64,000 bases of DNA from Antilocapra americana (taxonomy: Eukaryota > Chordata > Mammalia > Artiodactyla > Antilocapridae). The stretch is taken from assembly GCA_007570785.1 (NCBI GenBank), contig ML664199.1, positions 20,344,597-20,408,596 of the forward strand, read 5' to 3'. Positions 11,124-23,905 of the stretch are shown piece after piece; within the stretch, counting starts at the first letter, position 1; every line of letters begins with the position of its first letter. Under the pieces are notes generated by a model. That model was not told the DNA's origin. It ran no database searches and was given only the letters and a program-made list of their open reading frames with translations. Made by a program: the position numbers and the translations under genes.

Positions 11124-12372
11124 CCAAAGAGGCCTGGATTTACATTACAAAATGAAAAGGGGATTATGCAGTTTTTATAATGTTCACGCACATTGATTTA
11201 AGTACAGATTAAATAGTTCAATCAAACTTTCTCAGGTTCTGATTTGCCAGTTGTATAGGAAAGCATTAAGAATGAGGCTAACAAAAGAGCTAGTAGATGT
11301 TCTGCCTTTAAAAAAAAAACTGCAGTTTTGGTGCAGGTCTATATGGCAACAAAATATGTAACTTACCTAAAGAAGTCAGACTTCTTGGATCACATTTGAG
11401 TCAAAGGACATGGTCAACACAGAGCCCAAAGTGTCCCAAGGAAATATATTTGCATAAGAAGCCTCAGGTACCGCCTGGAGTTTGAGTTACAGTCCATCAG
11501 AGGGATGGCAAGGACAGTTCCCATAAGGAAGAAGTTTTTTTCAGTGGGAAAGACTAAAGTTTGAGGATAGAGTGAAGTAATGAACCAGCAAGGTAGGAAG
11601 AGAGATGTTGGAGAGAAAGGCAGTCCATAAGTTTAGGGGCAAAGCCCCATCTAGAACTAGACAAGAACTCAGGAACTGAGGTCATACATGTTGTACACCA
11701 AGACTGTTTCTATAAAGGTTTCCTTATGGCTTCATTGAATATTAATAATTTGCCTAAAGAGCAGTGACTTTTGTTATAGATGTATTTTATAGCAGCCAAG
11801 TAGCTTCTGATATACAGAAAAATTCACAGGAAATAATTCAGTCACACAAATTGCTTAGAGTGAGGGCTGAGGGAGAATGCATTTACCTTTGGGAACATCC
11901 CAAGATCATCGTAAAGTGACCAAAACACACTGGATTTCCCCAAGGAAACCTGGGGGCTCAATTTAGACTTCACCATTTATTCCCTGTGATGAGACTTTAG
12001 TTAAATCATTGAGCCCAGTGAATTTTAAACCTTCAACTGGTTAAGAATAGATATTTTATATAGATTGTAAGAAGGTTAAATCATGTGTCTATAAAAGTAA
12101 TTAACTCATTGCCCCCCACATAATGTGTACTAAAAGAGTAGTTTTACACATACTGTGTTGTCCAAAGATTATATCACTAAATCATTTTATTTGATAGAAC
12201 TAGGCCAACTATCTATATCTTGTTTTACCATTTTCAGTGAAAATTTATCTGCCCACTGAAATACAAGGAAATAAAGTTGAACAAGGAGAGCAATTTGGTG
12301 GACTAACTGGGAATCTCCCTGGCTTTAAGTTTTTAAACTTAAAACTGTCCCCTGTTAAACTCCTTGTCCCCT
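11124..12372. other. Unique DNA
   Basis: No gene or repeat family is recognised. The stretch is of mixed composition, with an A run at about 11310. Confidence 0.45.
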
Positions 12373-12383
12373 CTGATCATATT

Positions 12384-12593
12384 GGGCTTCCCTGGTGGCT
12401 CAGACAGTAAAGAAACTGCTTGCACTGCAGAGACCCAGGTTTGATCCCTGGGTTAGAAAGATCCCCTAAAGAAGCAAATTGCTATCCAGTCCAGTATTCT
12501 TGCCTGGAAAATTCCATGGACAAAGGAGTTTGGTGGGCTACAGTCCATGGGGTCACAAGAGTGGGACATGACTGAGTTACTCTTTTGCTTTCC
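12384..12593 (+). mobile_element. Bov-tA SINE, sense, with target-site duplication
   Basis: Head gggcttccctggtggctcag, B-box ggtttgatccc and tail actgagttactcttttg. Flanked by ctgatcatatt (12373-12383) and ctgaccatatt (12594-12604), an 11-bp duplication with one mismatch. Confidence 0.93.
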
Positions 12594-12721
12594 CTGACCA
12601 TATTATATTGCACTCAAATATTTCTAAATATTTGTAGAAAGTTTATTATGCTGTCCAGTGGTTTTATCTGTTTGGTGTATGTTTATTCTATATCAGAATA
12701 TTAGGATATTTTCAAAAATTT

Positions 12722-13118
12722 AGCCTACTTTTTATTTTATTGAAGCATGGTTGATTTATAAGGTTGTGTTAATTTCTGCTGTACAGCAAAATGATTCAGA
12801 TATATATACGTATATATATATATATATACACATATATATGTACATTATTTTCCATATTTTTTCCATTATGGTTTATCACAAGATATTGAATACAGTTCCC
12901 TGTGCTATATAATAGAACTTTGTTGTTTATCCATTCTATATATAATAGTTTGCATCTGTCAGTTCCACACTCCCAATCCATCCCTCTTCCCCCTCACCCT
13001 GCTTGGCAACCAGAAGTATGATCTCTCAATCTGTGAGTCTGTTTCTGTTTCATAGATAAATTCATTTGTGTCATATTTTAGATTCCCCATATAAGTGATG
13101 TCTATGGTATTTGTTTCT
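12722..13118 (-). mobile_element. Older L1 3' UTR, antisense
   Basis: Blocks 'tattgaagcatggttgattta', 'tttctgctgtacagcaaaatg', 'tattgaatacagttccctgtgc', 'gtttctgtttcatagataaat' and 'ccccatataagtgatgtc' are the reverse complement of an artiodactyl L1 3' region. A TA-rich expansion (12801-12840) sits inside it. Confidence 0.8.
12800..12842. repeat. TA-rich microsatellite within L1
   Basis: Alternating TA with occasional CG and CA interruptions, grown inside the L1 3' UTR. Confidence 0.85.
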
Positions 13119-15286
13119 CTCTTTTTTTTTAATTTTGTGATACTTCAGCGAGACATATAAAATGTTACAATACCAAGGTAAAAAATTTTTTTCATGCCAA
13201 ACCATAAAGTACATCTATATGTAATCCTGCCACCAGGGAATTCCTTAATATTATGCATTTTTCTTAAAATATTGTGTCTAAATCAATTTCAGTTTAAAGA
13301 TGAAAGTACCTTTTAAGAGTGCCCAGTAATATTTCTATGTTGAGTGAGTCAAACCACAGAAAGCAATTATTAGCTTCCCTCTGTAAGAACCAACAAAAAT
13401 AAACATGAATTTATTTTTCTCATTCTTAAGTCAAACGTGAAATTGTTTAATTAAATAATTAGGTCAATTTAATACATTACAAAGAAAAAATTCCAACTTT
13501 AAAAAGAATAAATGTTTTATAAATATTAGTGCTTTAAAAGTTAGAGAATATTTGCTTCTGAAAATGAGCATCCTCTATCCATTAGTTGTATCAAACACAT
13601 GTGTAGAATTAAATGCATGTGTACTAGCTAAATACATATGTACAAAACATATGAAGCTCTGAGGTCAGACATCCCAAAATTTACTAGCTGGAGCACTAAA
13701 CCTCAATTTAGCTTAGATACCTCACCTGAAGAAATGGAAATTATCTCATAAAATTGCAACATAAATCATATTAAGTTCTTCAGTTCAGGACATAGCACAT
13801 AGTAAGATTCCAATTAACCTTAGGTCTATAAGCAGTAGTAATAATTGAACTGTATCACAATTCTTTTTTCTAACCTATATGATTTTTAAATAATTTAAAA
13901 TTACTTTGAGACTTAGACTCTGACCTAAAACATCACATTATACTTAATTATAGGTGGCCTCTGCTTTGAGTCTTTTATAAATGTATTTTACACACTTGAT
14001 TTCAGCCTGGTACGTATCTCCTTAGGTAAAACTACTTCTTCATCCAAATATTTGAAAAGATGTAAAGGGCATTAGGTAAAACTTCTCAGTTAAGGTCATT
14101 TTATTTAATGCAGCAACAGCAGATATATATATGTTTATTAATAAAAGTGTAATCTGTAGCTGTGTACCTCTAAAATTTAAGCCAGAAAATTATAGATTGT
14201 ATTGAGATACAAAAAGAAACACTCTTCCCTAAATCAGATGCTCTATTATTAAAAAATGTCATCCCTTATGAATTTCATAAATAGCAAAACCCAGGAACAG
14301 AGTAACCATTTTAAAAAGTCTGGAGGGGATTCCATAACAACATTTAAATGCATTACTACTCAAACAATTTGATTGGATTATAAAATATTTAAAACTGCAG
14401 CTGTAGTTGTGGTGTTTATGGTTGATTATTTTGATTTCCAGATCTTCACACAAAAAAGGTACAAGCTTACAGAAGTATTTATGCCTCACTGACAAGTAAC
14501 TGTACTATAAAATGAACTGCACATAACACATATTTAAATTTAAAAGGCAAAATTAGAAATAGCAAAGTATAATTATATTTCTTTAAAAGATCTATCTCCA
14601 AACAGGAACAATCAGCTCAAAATCAAAAACACTAGATATATGTTCCAGTTGAAAAATACTAAAAACTAAGTAAAATACATTAACCTATATTCTGGTTCTC
14701 ATCAAGCTTTATAGTTTATCACCACACGTGATTCTATATAAATCTAAAATCACTTTGTAGGTATAAAAACATTTAGAACCTAACAACTTTTAAGTAATAA
14801 TTTTATTATTTTGTTTCTGAAGATGAAGTCATGTATCATGTAGAGTTTTTGCTTTAAGATGACAAGTTTCTATAATATCTACTATCATTATACATTCAAA
14901 GAAACCCACTCAATGCACTAAAATATAAAGAAAAGAAGTAAGAAAATATATATATGCTTAGTGGGATGGTAAAAATTATATATAAGAAAAAAAAGAATGC
15001 AGCTGAAAAGATTTTCACTGTACCCAACTTCACTTCTTTTCCAAGATGGAAAATGGGACAGTGATGACTAAACATTCTGAGGAACAGAAGTAATTGCTGG
15101 TTTCTGAAGCTTCACTGTACAATTATCTGTAGTAAGCTCTATTTGTCACTGGAATTTAAAGCTGCATTGATGACTCAAACCACCAATAAGATCTCCATTA
15201 GATGGGAAAATATTTCTACAGCAAGGTTTCAATCTTAAGACCACCCATCAAAGAGTGATAGTCCTGTTAAGAACCTGATTTTAACC
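13119..15286. other. Mostly unique AT-rich DNA
   Basis: A weak sense MIR-like relic lies at about 13655-13825 (ends in 'ggacatagcacatagtaag'). The rest shows no gene or repeat. Short TA tracts occur near 14123 and 14946. Confidence 0.45.
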
Positions 15287-15299
15287 CCATGTTGCCTAT

Positions 15300-15565
15300 G
15301 CTGCTGCTGCTGCTAAGTCACGTCAGTCGTCTCTGACTCTGTGCGACCCCATAGACAGCAGCCCACCAGGCTGCTTTGTCCCTGGGATTCTCCAAACAGG
15401 AATACTGGAGTGGGTTGCCATTTCCTTCTTCAACGCATGCATGCATGCTAAGTCGCTTCAGTCATGTCCAACTCTGTGCGACCCTATGGACAGCAGCCCA
15501 CCAGGCTTCTCTGTCCGTGGGAGTCTAGGCAAGAATACTGGAAGGGGTTACCATTTCCTTCTCCA
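15300..15565 (-). mobile_element. Bov-A2 dimeric SINE, antisense, perfect target-site duplication
   Basis: Two consecutive antisense Bov-A units, each with 'gctaagtc', 'gaccc', 'cagcagcccaccaggct' and 'aatactggag', preceded by a (CTG)n tract at 15301-15315. It is bounded by a perfect 13-bp duplication ccatgttgcctat at 15287-15299 and 15566-15578. Confidence 0.95.
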
Positions 15566-15844
15566 CCATGTTGCCTATAAATCCTGAATATTCACTGCAT
15601 TGACCCACCCTTCTTAGCCCAGTGCTGATAATAATAAAGCACTGTACCAAAATTATTTGCATTTATGATATTATATAATGGATAAAAATGTGAAAACAAA
15701 AACTTTGTGCTCACCATTCTTAAATAACAAATAAGGGAAAACTGACCCTCAGCTAACTGTCTCTTGCCCGAGATAGCACAGCTCATATCTGAAAAAGCTC
15801 AGACCTGGATAGGATAGGGCTTTTTGCCAAAGTGGGAAGTGATT

Positions 15845-16040
15845 CTTTAGTTTTGAAGTTGAAAGTATGCAAGTTCAAATCTTAGCACCATCACTTGGAG
15901 AAGTCACTTGACTTCTCTGAGCCTCTGTTTCCTCATTGTAAAATAAGGGTCCTCATGGTACCTGCTTCATTGTACTTGCTATTGTAAAGATCAAATGAAC
16001 TCATGTATGTATTGTTTTAGGAAGCTAAATAAATGAGGAG
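15845..16040 (+). mobile_element. MIR SINE, sense
   Basis: Sense MIR order: 'agttcaaatcttagcacc', 'gaagtcacttgacttctctg', 'cctctgtttcctcattg', 'taaaataagggtc' and 'gctaaataaatgagg'. Confidence 0.78.
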
Positions 16041-18063
16041 AACATGAAGCACAGACAATGTTTTTCAGATCTCTAAAGCATATTCAGCTAGTTGGAGAAT
16101 CTTTAGGTCCTAATTAGAGATATATGTATTATTCACTAAAATTAAGTTGGGGTCATTTATGCCCTTATGTTGATTAGTAATCCAACTACCTAGGTACATT
16201 AGAGAAAGAAAGTGCTAATGGATGCAGAAGAGAATTAGTTGAACTATAAGAAATGATGTGTAGAGAAAAGAATAAAGCAAAGGGGTGTTAATACAAGTCC
16301 CACTCCTTTCACTTGAATAGCCTCCACTCTCTTGCCTCCAATTCTTCCTTTTCTAATTTTATGATGGATATTTGTGGTATAAAATGGAAGTAGCTCAAAC
16401 TATGGATTCAGATAATCCAAAATGAAGACCAGTTATTCATAGGGTAATTTCAAATGTTGCTGAGTCTTAATATATTAATTTGCATAACAAAGATAATAAC
16501 ACCTGTCTGTTTGCTTCACGATGCATGTGGAAACAATGTATTACATATCTGTGTATATGTGTGCATTTTATTACCTAAAAATCTAGGCATTCTAGATGCA
16601 TACTGTGGACTTTTGGCTGGTGTCCTGCCTTGAACCAATTCATTATTAAAATTTTTGGAATCCATGAACATTAATTTTGGATAATGATAACTAGATATCT
16701 CAAAACTATTCAAAATTGGCATACTGAAAATTTCTTATCCTCACACTATTTTTACATTACCCTTTTGACAAATAGAATTTTGATATAGCTATATTTTAAT
16801 GGTTAGAAAAAGGATTGATTTTGAATGTTTTGAAAGTACAAGGGTACACTTTATGTTATACATTCAATTCTATAATATAGAGATCTTACACATGACACAG
16901 TTTTCCTATAAGTAGTGAGATGGACTCATGAGTGACATATGAAAAGTAATCTTGTAATTTTATAATCACACCAGGCAGCTGCCCTTTATACTCATGATCT
17001 GGAAGATACAAGTAAACAAAAGTAATTTGGTAAGTTTGGTAATTTCAGAGGTGAATGTAGACTTTGAGCTCTATTAACTGAAGTTCAAAATTAGACCACC
17101 AGATTTCAACTACCCAGCAGTAATTAATTCCAGCATGTGAAGCTTAATTAAGAAAAAACAAAATATATTGCAAATTGTCGAAAAGGAAAGCCACCAACTG
17201 ATGACACAGGACTATTTAAATATATTAAAGAAATGGTGCAGTATGTTAAGCATGTATTCCGCCAAAATTCTCCCAGCTTTATTTTGTCTTCCTTTCCATA
17301 TCCTTGGCTCTCAAAAATTCATTCTCAGTTCTTTGGCAAAAGAGACTGGAAGAAACCAGAAGGAGGAGAGGGGGAGTGGACAGCTCATGCTAATGCCACT
17401 CTTGATTTCATATTTTTGTTAAAAAATCCTACTTTGTGCATATAAAATATAGTTCATTTCTTATCCTGAGAGTTACCCTGGCATATGGCTCAATTGGAAA
17501 CATCAAGGTTTTTAGTTCTTTTTTAAATGGCTTGCCTCTTTTCCAGACTTTTCTTCAGATGTATTGTCAATGCCACTTTTAGAGTCTATCACCCATGAAT
17601 TGGTAAAATCCTCTTCACTTCCTGGCCAGGAAGGTCCTGACCATGAAAGTAGATGAAGAGAGAATGGAGCAAGTTTGAGGGTCTGTGCTTTCATGAAAGC
17701 AGTTTCTTTTTCAGCTACAACCAATCTCATGTTCTTGGACTTTTTTGTAATATAAAAGCTGTGTTTTCTACACCCAGAGAGAAAACTCTTCCTACTTTCT
17801 CCTTTTCTGTTGAATTAAATAATCCAAAGACATCTCTTGAACATCTCTAGTCATACTCGTAGGCCTACGTGCCCAACTGAAGTTCCATGAGTCCAGTCCA
17901 ATCCAAATCTCCTTAATAAAATACAGTGCCAAGTAACTTATGTGCAAGAACATTCCTATACTTCTAAGGCCTTTCAAAAGCAATGTTGGCTTGATGCAAT
18001 AATGATATGAGCAAAGTCATCAGTTCCTTAAAGTTGAATGTGGGCAGTATAGAAATGCTATTT
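16041..18063. other. Unique DNA
   Basis: No recognisable transposon. Two overlapping plus-strand frames at 17168-17445 lack any domain or conserved motif and are not called as genes. Confidence 0.45.
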
Positions 18064-18165
18064 GTAATACAACCCAGCACCACTTGTTAAAGAGGTTGTC
18101 TTTTCTCCATTGTATATTCTTGCCTCCTTTGTCAAAGATAAGGTGACCATAATTTTTTGGTTTCA
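18064..18165 (-). mobile_element. L1 ORF2 fragment, antisense
   Basis: The blocks 'ccagcaccacttgttaaag', 'tcttttctccattgtatatt' and 'cctttgtcaaagataagg' correspond to an internal ORF2 segment of L1 read backwards. Only about 100 bp remain. Confidence 0.75.
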
Positions 18166-20340
18166 AAACTATGGAAAAACTTATCCAATTTCAGTCATCA
18201 TGACTACTCTGTCTTAGTCCACAATAACTATAGGCTAGAGTCAATTGAATTCATTGAATTATTGGATAATGTCAGATCCTATCCAAAGAGGTAGGAGAGC
18301 TAGCCTAAAATTAGGTATCAAATAAGGAATATTTGAGTAGGAAGCAAAATTAAAGCAAAAGAAAACTGGAAGGAGGTAAGCAGTTTGTTCTTTAAATTAT
18401 TTTTTCCTAAATAGATATAAAAACATAAGAAATATTATTTTTTTTGCAATGGTTTAGAAACGTTTCAAGAGTATTTTATAGTAGTGACTTTCAACTCCTA
18501 ACTGGCTGTAATTTCTGAGGCCTGAGGCAATTGTCAGTCACTGTTTCAAATTGGAGAATACAGTAATAGTTAAAAGAGTAGCCTCCTTCAGCTCAGTATG
18601 TATATTTTACATCTAAATATCACTTGTAAACAATATCCCCAGAACTTCATGTGGCATAAAAATTAAAAATTATGAAAATTCATTTATAATCAGAAGCATA
18701 TAAATGCATCCAGGCTTTTTGAAGGACTGTGCAAGGTTATATTTTTCCTTAGCAAACTCTTCATCTATTTTCCATTTTTCTTACCTGGCAGGCAGCTAGG
18801 GGCTACAGAGTCAAATAATGAAGTTGTCTTTCATTTGGATATAGTTTATTAGTGGTAAAACACTAATCCATTAATCAACTTAAAACAAGTCAGCAAATTA
18901 AAAAAAAACAAAATTGGTATCTCCTTTAGTAACAGAGATCACATGCCTCTTTAAAAGGATCCATTATCTCCATGGGTTTCTCAGCTGAAGTTAAAAATCT
19001 AAAAATGATTTTCATTCACTTCTCATTAATATGCAAAATTATTCAAATTAGATAGTAATTAACCATCTACTCAGTAGAAAACCTTTTCATGTTAATTTAT
19101 GATAAACTCAGTTGCTGCTTTGATTGAGATTGATTTTTGGTGTTGAGAATCTATCATGAATACAAAAAAGCACCTGAAAAAATATTTTTAAACACCTAAC
19201 TTATTGCTCAGCTAATTACATGGTAGCTGCATTCACAGACTGTTCCAGAGAGGCTTGTGGAACCAAGACCAGCACCGAGGAAGCTGTGCATACACTCTTC
19301 CGTGTGTTTGTGGCAGAATTCATCCCAGAGAGCTGTGTCTCTGGATGCCTCGGTTTAACTGATTCATATCGTTTGGGGGCCTATCATTGCTTAATGCAGC
19401 CAATTGACATAGTCTAGATCAGACTGCCTGGACAAAACAGAATTTCAATCAGTAAAGAACTATGGAAATTTTCACATGTTCTCAAGATCAGTTGATTTCA
19501 CAGGATACTTTGCTCAGTGCAGTCAGTATGATTTGTAAACAGAGTTCAGTTTTACTTTCTGCAGATGAGAAATAGACCTCAGTAGCAGACGATGAAAGGA
19601 TGATTACCATGTGCTTGTCAGGCCAGTGGAAGTCATTTTCATTCTCAACAACAAAAGCTGGAGTTGAGTATCAGTGAACATAGGGTATACAACTGAATCT
19701 AAACACTGAAGACTGCTATTCAAAAGGTTGCTCCCTGGGAGTAACAAAACCGCAGGGACACAGTTAGTGACCTTCTGTTAACACTTCTAAAAAGTACACA
19801 AAGGAAAATACCTACTACTTTCAGTACCTATTTGGTTGCAGAGATCAACTGTGGGTGAGAATTCCTGTGGCAGTAGATAAAAAGGAAAATCTAACTCCGG
19901 CTGAGTATAGATGGCTCCCTCAATGATCCATTGAAAAGCATGTTATTGTGGGATCACAATAGTACACACTACATTTGGCAAGCATTTACCTTAGGTTTAT
20001 ATTTGTATGCAATAAGATTTCAGATACATCATTTGCTCCTCTGCCAGATATGCTGGACACATAATCATCTTCCAGATAAAGAACTGGAGGCCTTAGCAGT
20101 GTAACTGTCAACAAGTTAATAATTTAGTTAAATGAAGATGGACTAGGATTGGTGTTTCTTCCTTTTTTCATTATTATTATTTTTAGCTATCCACTGTTTT
20201 TCAAAATGCCTCCCAAAGATAACCTATGTCAGCATCACCAAGGGTGCTCCTTAAAGATGCCAATTGCCAGACCCCTTCTCAATTGGGTTGTGTCAGCCTC
20301 TGAAGGGTTCTTATTTCCACTTCTAAACTAGCTGCCCAGG
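18166..20340. other. Unique DNA, candidate conserved noncoding sequence
   Basis: Free of recognisable repeats. The part 18850-19500 contains two TAATTA homeodomain-core sites (19056-19061 and 19213-19218) and an octamer-like atgcaaaat near 19031. A 65-codon plus-strand frame at 19220-19417 has no recognised domain. No gene is called. Confidence 0.35.
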
Positions 20341-20342
20341 TA

Positions 20343-20344
<2 letters not shown>

Positions 20345-20380
<36 letters not shown>
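20345..20380. repeat. (AC)n microsatellite
   Basis: About 18 perfect AC units, a typical polymorphic marker type. Confidence 0.97.
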
Positions 20381-20384
<4 letters not shown>

Positions 20385-20929
20385 CTTTAAATGCACTGCT
20401 TGTAACTGTGCCTCACTAAACAGCCCTTCTCCTACCCCTGCCAAGTATGCATTATACCTTCAGGGAATGGGGCAAATGGGGAGTGTGATACCCTTATATG
20501 GATCCTCCTGGGGATTGTCTGACATAGTGAAATATAGGGTAATTAGTAAGATATCCTGAAAACATTGTCCTGAATCTTTCTAGCAATGTCTGAGAAGCAT
20601 AATTATAGAATAATGAGCATAAGCCTAAACAAAAAGGAGAGAAATCTGCATTCTAAAAGCAACACCTTGAGAATTTTTGAAAGATACCCCCACAAAACAG
20701 AGTGGTGAAATGAAATTTGAAGCATACCGCTAGTTCCTATAGGGTACAGTAAGTTCCCACTCTAGATAATATGCTTGCAAATTCATTCTGATAGAATTCT
20801 TAAAAGAAAAGAATTAGCCATAAGCTAAGAGTTGCCATGATTTATGTTTTGTAATAGCCCCTCCTTTCCATTTCCTGGTCAGCATTCTGGATGATTGTTC
20901 CATTTAGCACACATTCTCTAGTTTGTTTC

Positions 20930-21135
20930 TCTCGCTTCAAGTCGATTTTACATTTTCCTGTACTGAACTGCGTTTGCCATCTGCTGATCCAATTACTTAT
21001 ACAATCCAAATCCTTTTGAGTCTGATTGTTTTGTTCCTCATTATTTGCTCAGCCTCCCGTTTTAGTATCCTCTGTAAACTCTAAAATCTTGTTTTCAATA
21101 CCTCATCTGAATTACTTATATACAATACAACCCAA
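20930..21135. mobile_element. Possible ancient CR1/L3-like relic
   Basis: The order 'ctgaactgcgtttgccatctg', 'ccaaatccttttgagtc', 'ttagtatcctctgtaaactc' and 'cctcatctgaattacttata' resembles a mammalian-wide ancient LINE-type 3' end. The family and strand are uncertain. Confidence 0.4.
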
Positions 21136-21790
21136 TTAGCTCAAAGTTTAGGTTTTCCCAAGGCTACTTGTATCTGAAGGGGTTTAAATGAGTTGAGTGG
21201 ATTTGGATCCTAAGAAAGGCCTGATAATTCACTCATCTAAGGACAGCTGATCCATCAGAAATTGAGCCATCCTCTTTAAATGGGAAGGAATCAAAGAGAG
21301 ATTCTAAAATAATAGTATATGCAATAGCAATATTATCATCACTGTCATTATCTTTATTTTTGTTACCAGTTACTAATATCTCATCAAATGTTTAATAAGT
21401 TCCCGTTGTAAGACTATCTCTGCAAAAGGATAAATCTATGCAAAGACTAGAAATAAGGCCACAGGGCCAAAATATAACTTCTAACCCCAGTTTATTCCTC
21501 ATTTACATCTGTTTCAATAAAGTCTATTTTCTCAACCAGATCGGTCCCTTATTTGGTATCTCAGCATAGTTTCTCTTGAACTCTGATTTTTTTAGGCTGA
21601 TTTTTCTAACACATTACCTAGCAAATAATGATAAATTTAGGAACATTAAAGGCCCAAAAGCATAATTTCATACATTTAGTTTTGCTTACAAAACCCTTAC
21701 TAAATCACATAATTAGTAACCAGTAAAGTGAAGTCCATGTTTCAGTTCAACATGAAATAATTCAGCTTTTACTCACTACTCTGAAATGTC
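21136..21790. other. Unique DNA
   Basis: AT-rich, no gene or repeat recognised. Confidence 0.45.
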
Positions 21791-21794
21791 CATT

Positions 21795-22015
21795 TTCCTC
21801 CAGTGAACATTCATCATCTTTTAAGATCTAGCTCAAAGACTACTTCCTATGAGGATCCTCCACTGGCCCCCTCCCCAAGGAGAAAATATGCACTCCTTTA
21901 TTTCTATACTCACTGTACTTATTAATTTCTATTGAAGCACATGATATACTTTATATTTTTCCTTTCTTACATCCACTAAAGGATCACTCGATATTGACTG
22001 GATGAATGAATATTA
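21795..22015 (+). mobile_element. L2 LINE 3' end, sense
   Basis: The blocks 'agatctagctcaaagactac', 'cctatgaggatcctccactg', 'ctgtacttattaatttct' and 'gactggatgaatgaatatt' follow the sense L2 3' end, with the central part decayed. Confidence 0.7.
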
Positions 22016-22320
22016 GGCAAATTAATTAAAAGTTTATAAAAATTTAGTTGTTATTAATAGGTATCCAGCTCTTCTTTCAGCTCTGAGAAGTTAGGTCTTG
22101 CCTAAATTTTCCAGGACCAACTGGATTACTGTTACCTGCTACTCTGCTCTCTAGATTCCATCCCTCCCCTAATCATAATTCTAGCAGAATTAATTGTCCC
22201 ACCCTAATAGGATTCCTGATTTCTAGTTCTGTTCAGGCAGGGTGTCCTGTGTGATAATAACTATCCATGCTCTTTGGGCACAAGCTGCTTGCACTTCAAC
22301 ACAGCATGGGTAAAAGTGGT

Positions 22321-22511
22321 TTCTTTTTTTTTTTTTTTAACTTTTTGTGTTGGAATATAACAGATTAACAATGCTATGGTAGTTTCAAGTAGACAGCAAA
22401 AGGTCTCAACCCTACATATACATGTATCAATACTCCCCCAAACTCCCCTCGCATCCAGGTTGCCACATAACATTGAGTAGCCTGTGCTATACAACAGAAA
22501 GCACAAAAGTA
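22321..22511 (-). mobile_element. L1 3' end, antisense
   Basis: The poly-T start, 'ggaatataacagattaaca', 'tggtagtttcaagtagacag', 'aaactcccctcgcatccagg' and 'tagcctgtgctatacaacag' are the complement of an artiodactyl L1 3' UTR. It is interrupted on its right by a BovB insertion. Confidence 0.75.
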
Positions 22512-22524
22512 TACTGTAGTGGTG

Positions 22525-23278
22525 ATGTTGTTATTGTTCAGTATCTAAGTCATGTCTGACTCTTTGCAACCCCAAGAACTACAGCATGCCAGGGTTCCCT
22601 GTCCTTTACTGTCTCCCAGAATTAGTTCAGATTCACATCCATTGGATGCTGTGTAACCATCTCATCTTCTCCCACCACCTTCTCCTTTTGCCTTCAATCT
22701 TTTCCAGCATCGGGGTCTTTTCCAGTGAGTCAGCTCTTTGCATCAGGTGGCCAAAGTATTAGAACTTCAGCTTCAGCATCAGTCCTTCCAATGGATATTC
22801 AGGGTTGATTTCCTTTGGGATTGACTGGTTTGATCTCCTTGCAGTCCAAGGGACTCTCAAGAGTCTTCTCCATTATCACAATTCAAAAGCATCAGTTCTT
22901 CAACTCTTAGCCTTCTTTATGGTCCAACTCTCACATCCATACATGACTATTGAAAAAACCATAGCTTTGACTATATGGACCTTTGTCGGCAAAATTATGT
23001 CTCTGGTTTTTAATATGCTGTCTCGGTTTGTCATAGCTTTTCTTCCAACGAGCAAGCATCTCTTAATTTCATGGATGCAGTCACCATCCACAGCCCAAGA
23101 AAATAAAAATCTGTTAACTATTTCCACTTTTTCCCCTTCTATTTGCCCTGAAGTGATGGGACCAGATGCCATGATTTTTGTTTTTTGAATGTGGAGTTTG
23201 AAGCCAGATTTTTCTCTCTTCTCACCCTCATCATGAGGCTCTTTAGTTCCTCTTCACTTTCTGCCATTAGAATTATCA
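22525..23278 (-). mobile_element. BovB (RTE) LINE 3' part, antisense
   Basis: Read on the minus strand, 22900-23172 encodes the BovB reverse-transcriptase C-terminal region (starts MASGPITS and contains MVFSIVMYGCESW-like residues), followed by the 3' UTR. The copy is 5'-truncated. Relative to related copies the frame is broken, with residues replaced after IVNRFLF. Direct repeats flank it: tactgtagtggtg at 22512-22524 and 23321-23333 are identical, within a longer imperfect repeat. BovB is the ruminant RTE-clade LINE that also mobilises Bov-tA SINEs. Confidence 0.92.
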
Positions 23279-23573
23279 CATAGAGTTGCCTGTGCAACTA
23301 TAATAGGAAGTACAGAACTGTACTGTAGTGGTGGAGACCACTACAGAAGTGATAGAATTGAAAACACTCTACTGAATCTTTCAATTAAAAAAACAGGAAG
23401 TCTCAAATACTTCATAGCTAGCAAGACTCTGATCAATTTTTGAATGCTGTTGGTATTTAGAAAACTAGGAGGTAAAAAGACCCAGATGGCTTTGAGTCCC
23501 ATTCAAAGGTCTGCACAGCAGGTTTGGGGATCCAGGTTCCCTCTTCAGGAGTAATATCAGACAGATATAAGAT
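23279..23573. other. Flanking duplicate and unique DNA
   Basis: 23279-23333 resembles 22466-22524 (see findings). The remainder is unique; no gene is recognised. Confidence 0.5.
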
Positions 23574-23585
23574 ATAAGATATCTG

Positions 23586-23905
23586 CAGGCTTCGCTCATA
23601 GCTCAGTTGGTAAAGAATCTTTCCGCAGTGCAGGAGACCCTGGTTCGATGCCTGGGTCAAGAAGATCTGCTGGGGATGGGATAGGCTAACCACTCCAGTT
23701 TTCTTGGGCCTCTCTTGTGGCTCAGCTGGAGAAGAGTCTGCCTGCAATGTGGTAGACCTGGGTTCTATACCTAGATTGAGAAGATGCCCTGGAGAAGGGA
23801 AAGGCTACCCACTTCAGTATTCTGGCCTGGAGAATTCCACGGACTGTATAGTCCATGGGGTCACAAGGAGTCAGACATGCTGAGTGATCTTCACTTTCAC
23901 TTTTC
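23586..23905 (+). mobile_element. Tandem Bov-tA SINE pair, sense
   Basis: A head-truncated-body unit (23587-23706) is followed directly by a complete Bov-tA unit (23707-23905). Both carry the tRNA-like head 'ctcagttgg' or 'ctcagctgg' and a B-box. One duplication, ataagatatctg (23574-23585) and ataagatacctg (23906-23917), encloses both, so they inserted as one unit. Confidence 0.9.

Noticed and set aside
19220..19417. 65-codon frame in possible conserved noncoding DNA
   Set aside because: No homology recognised, no splice or start context of note.
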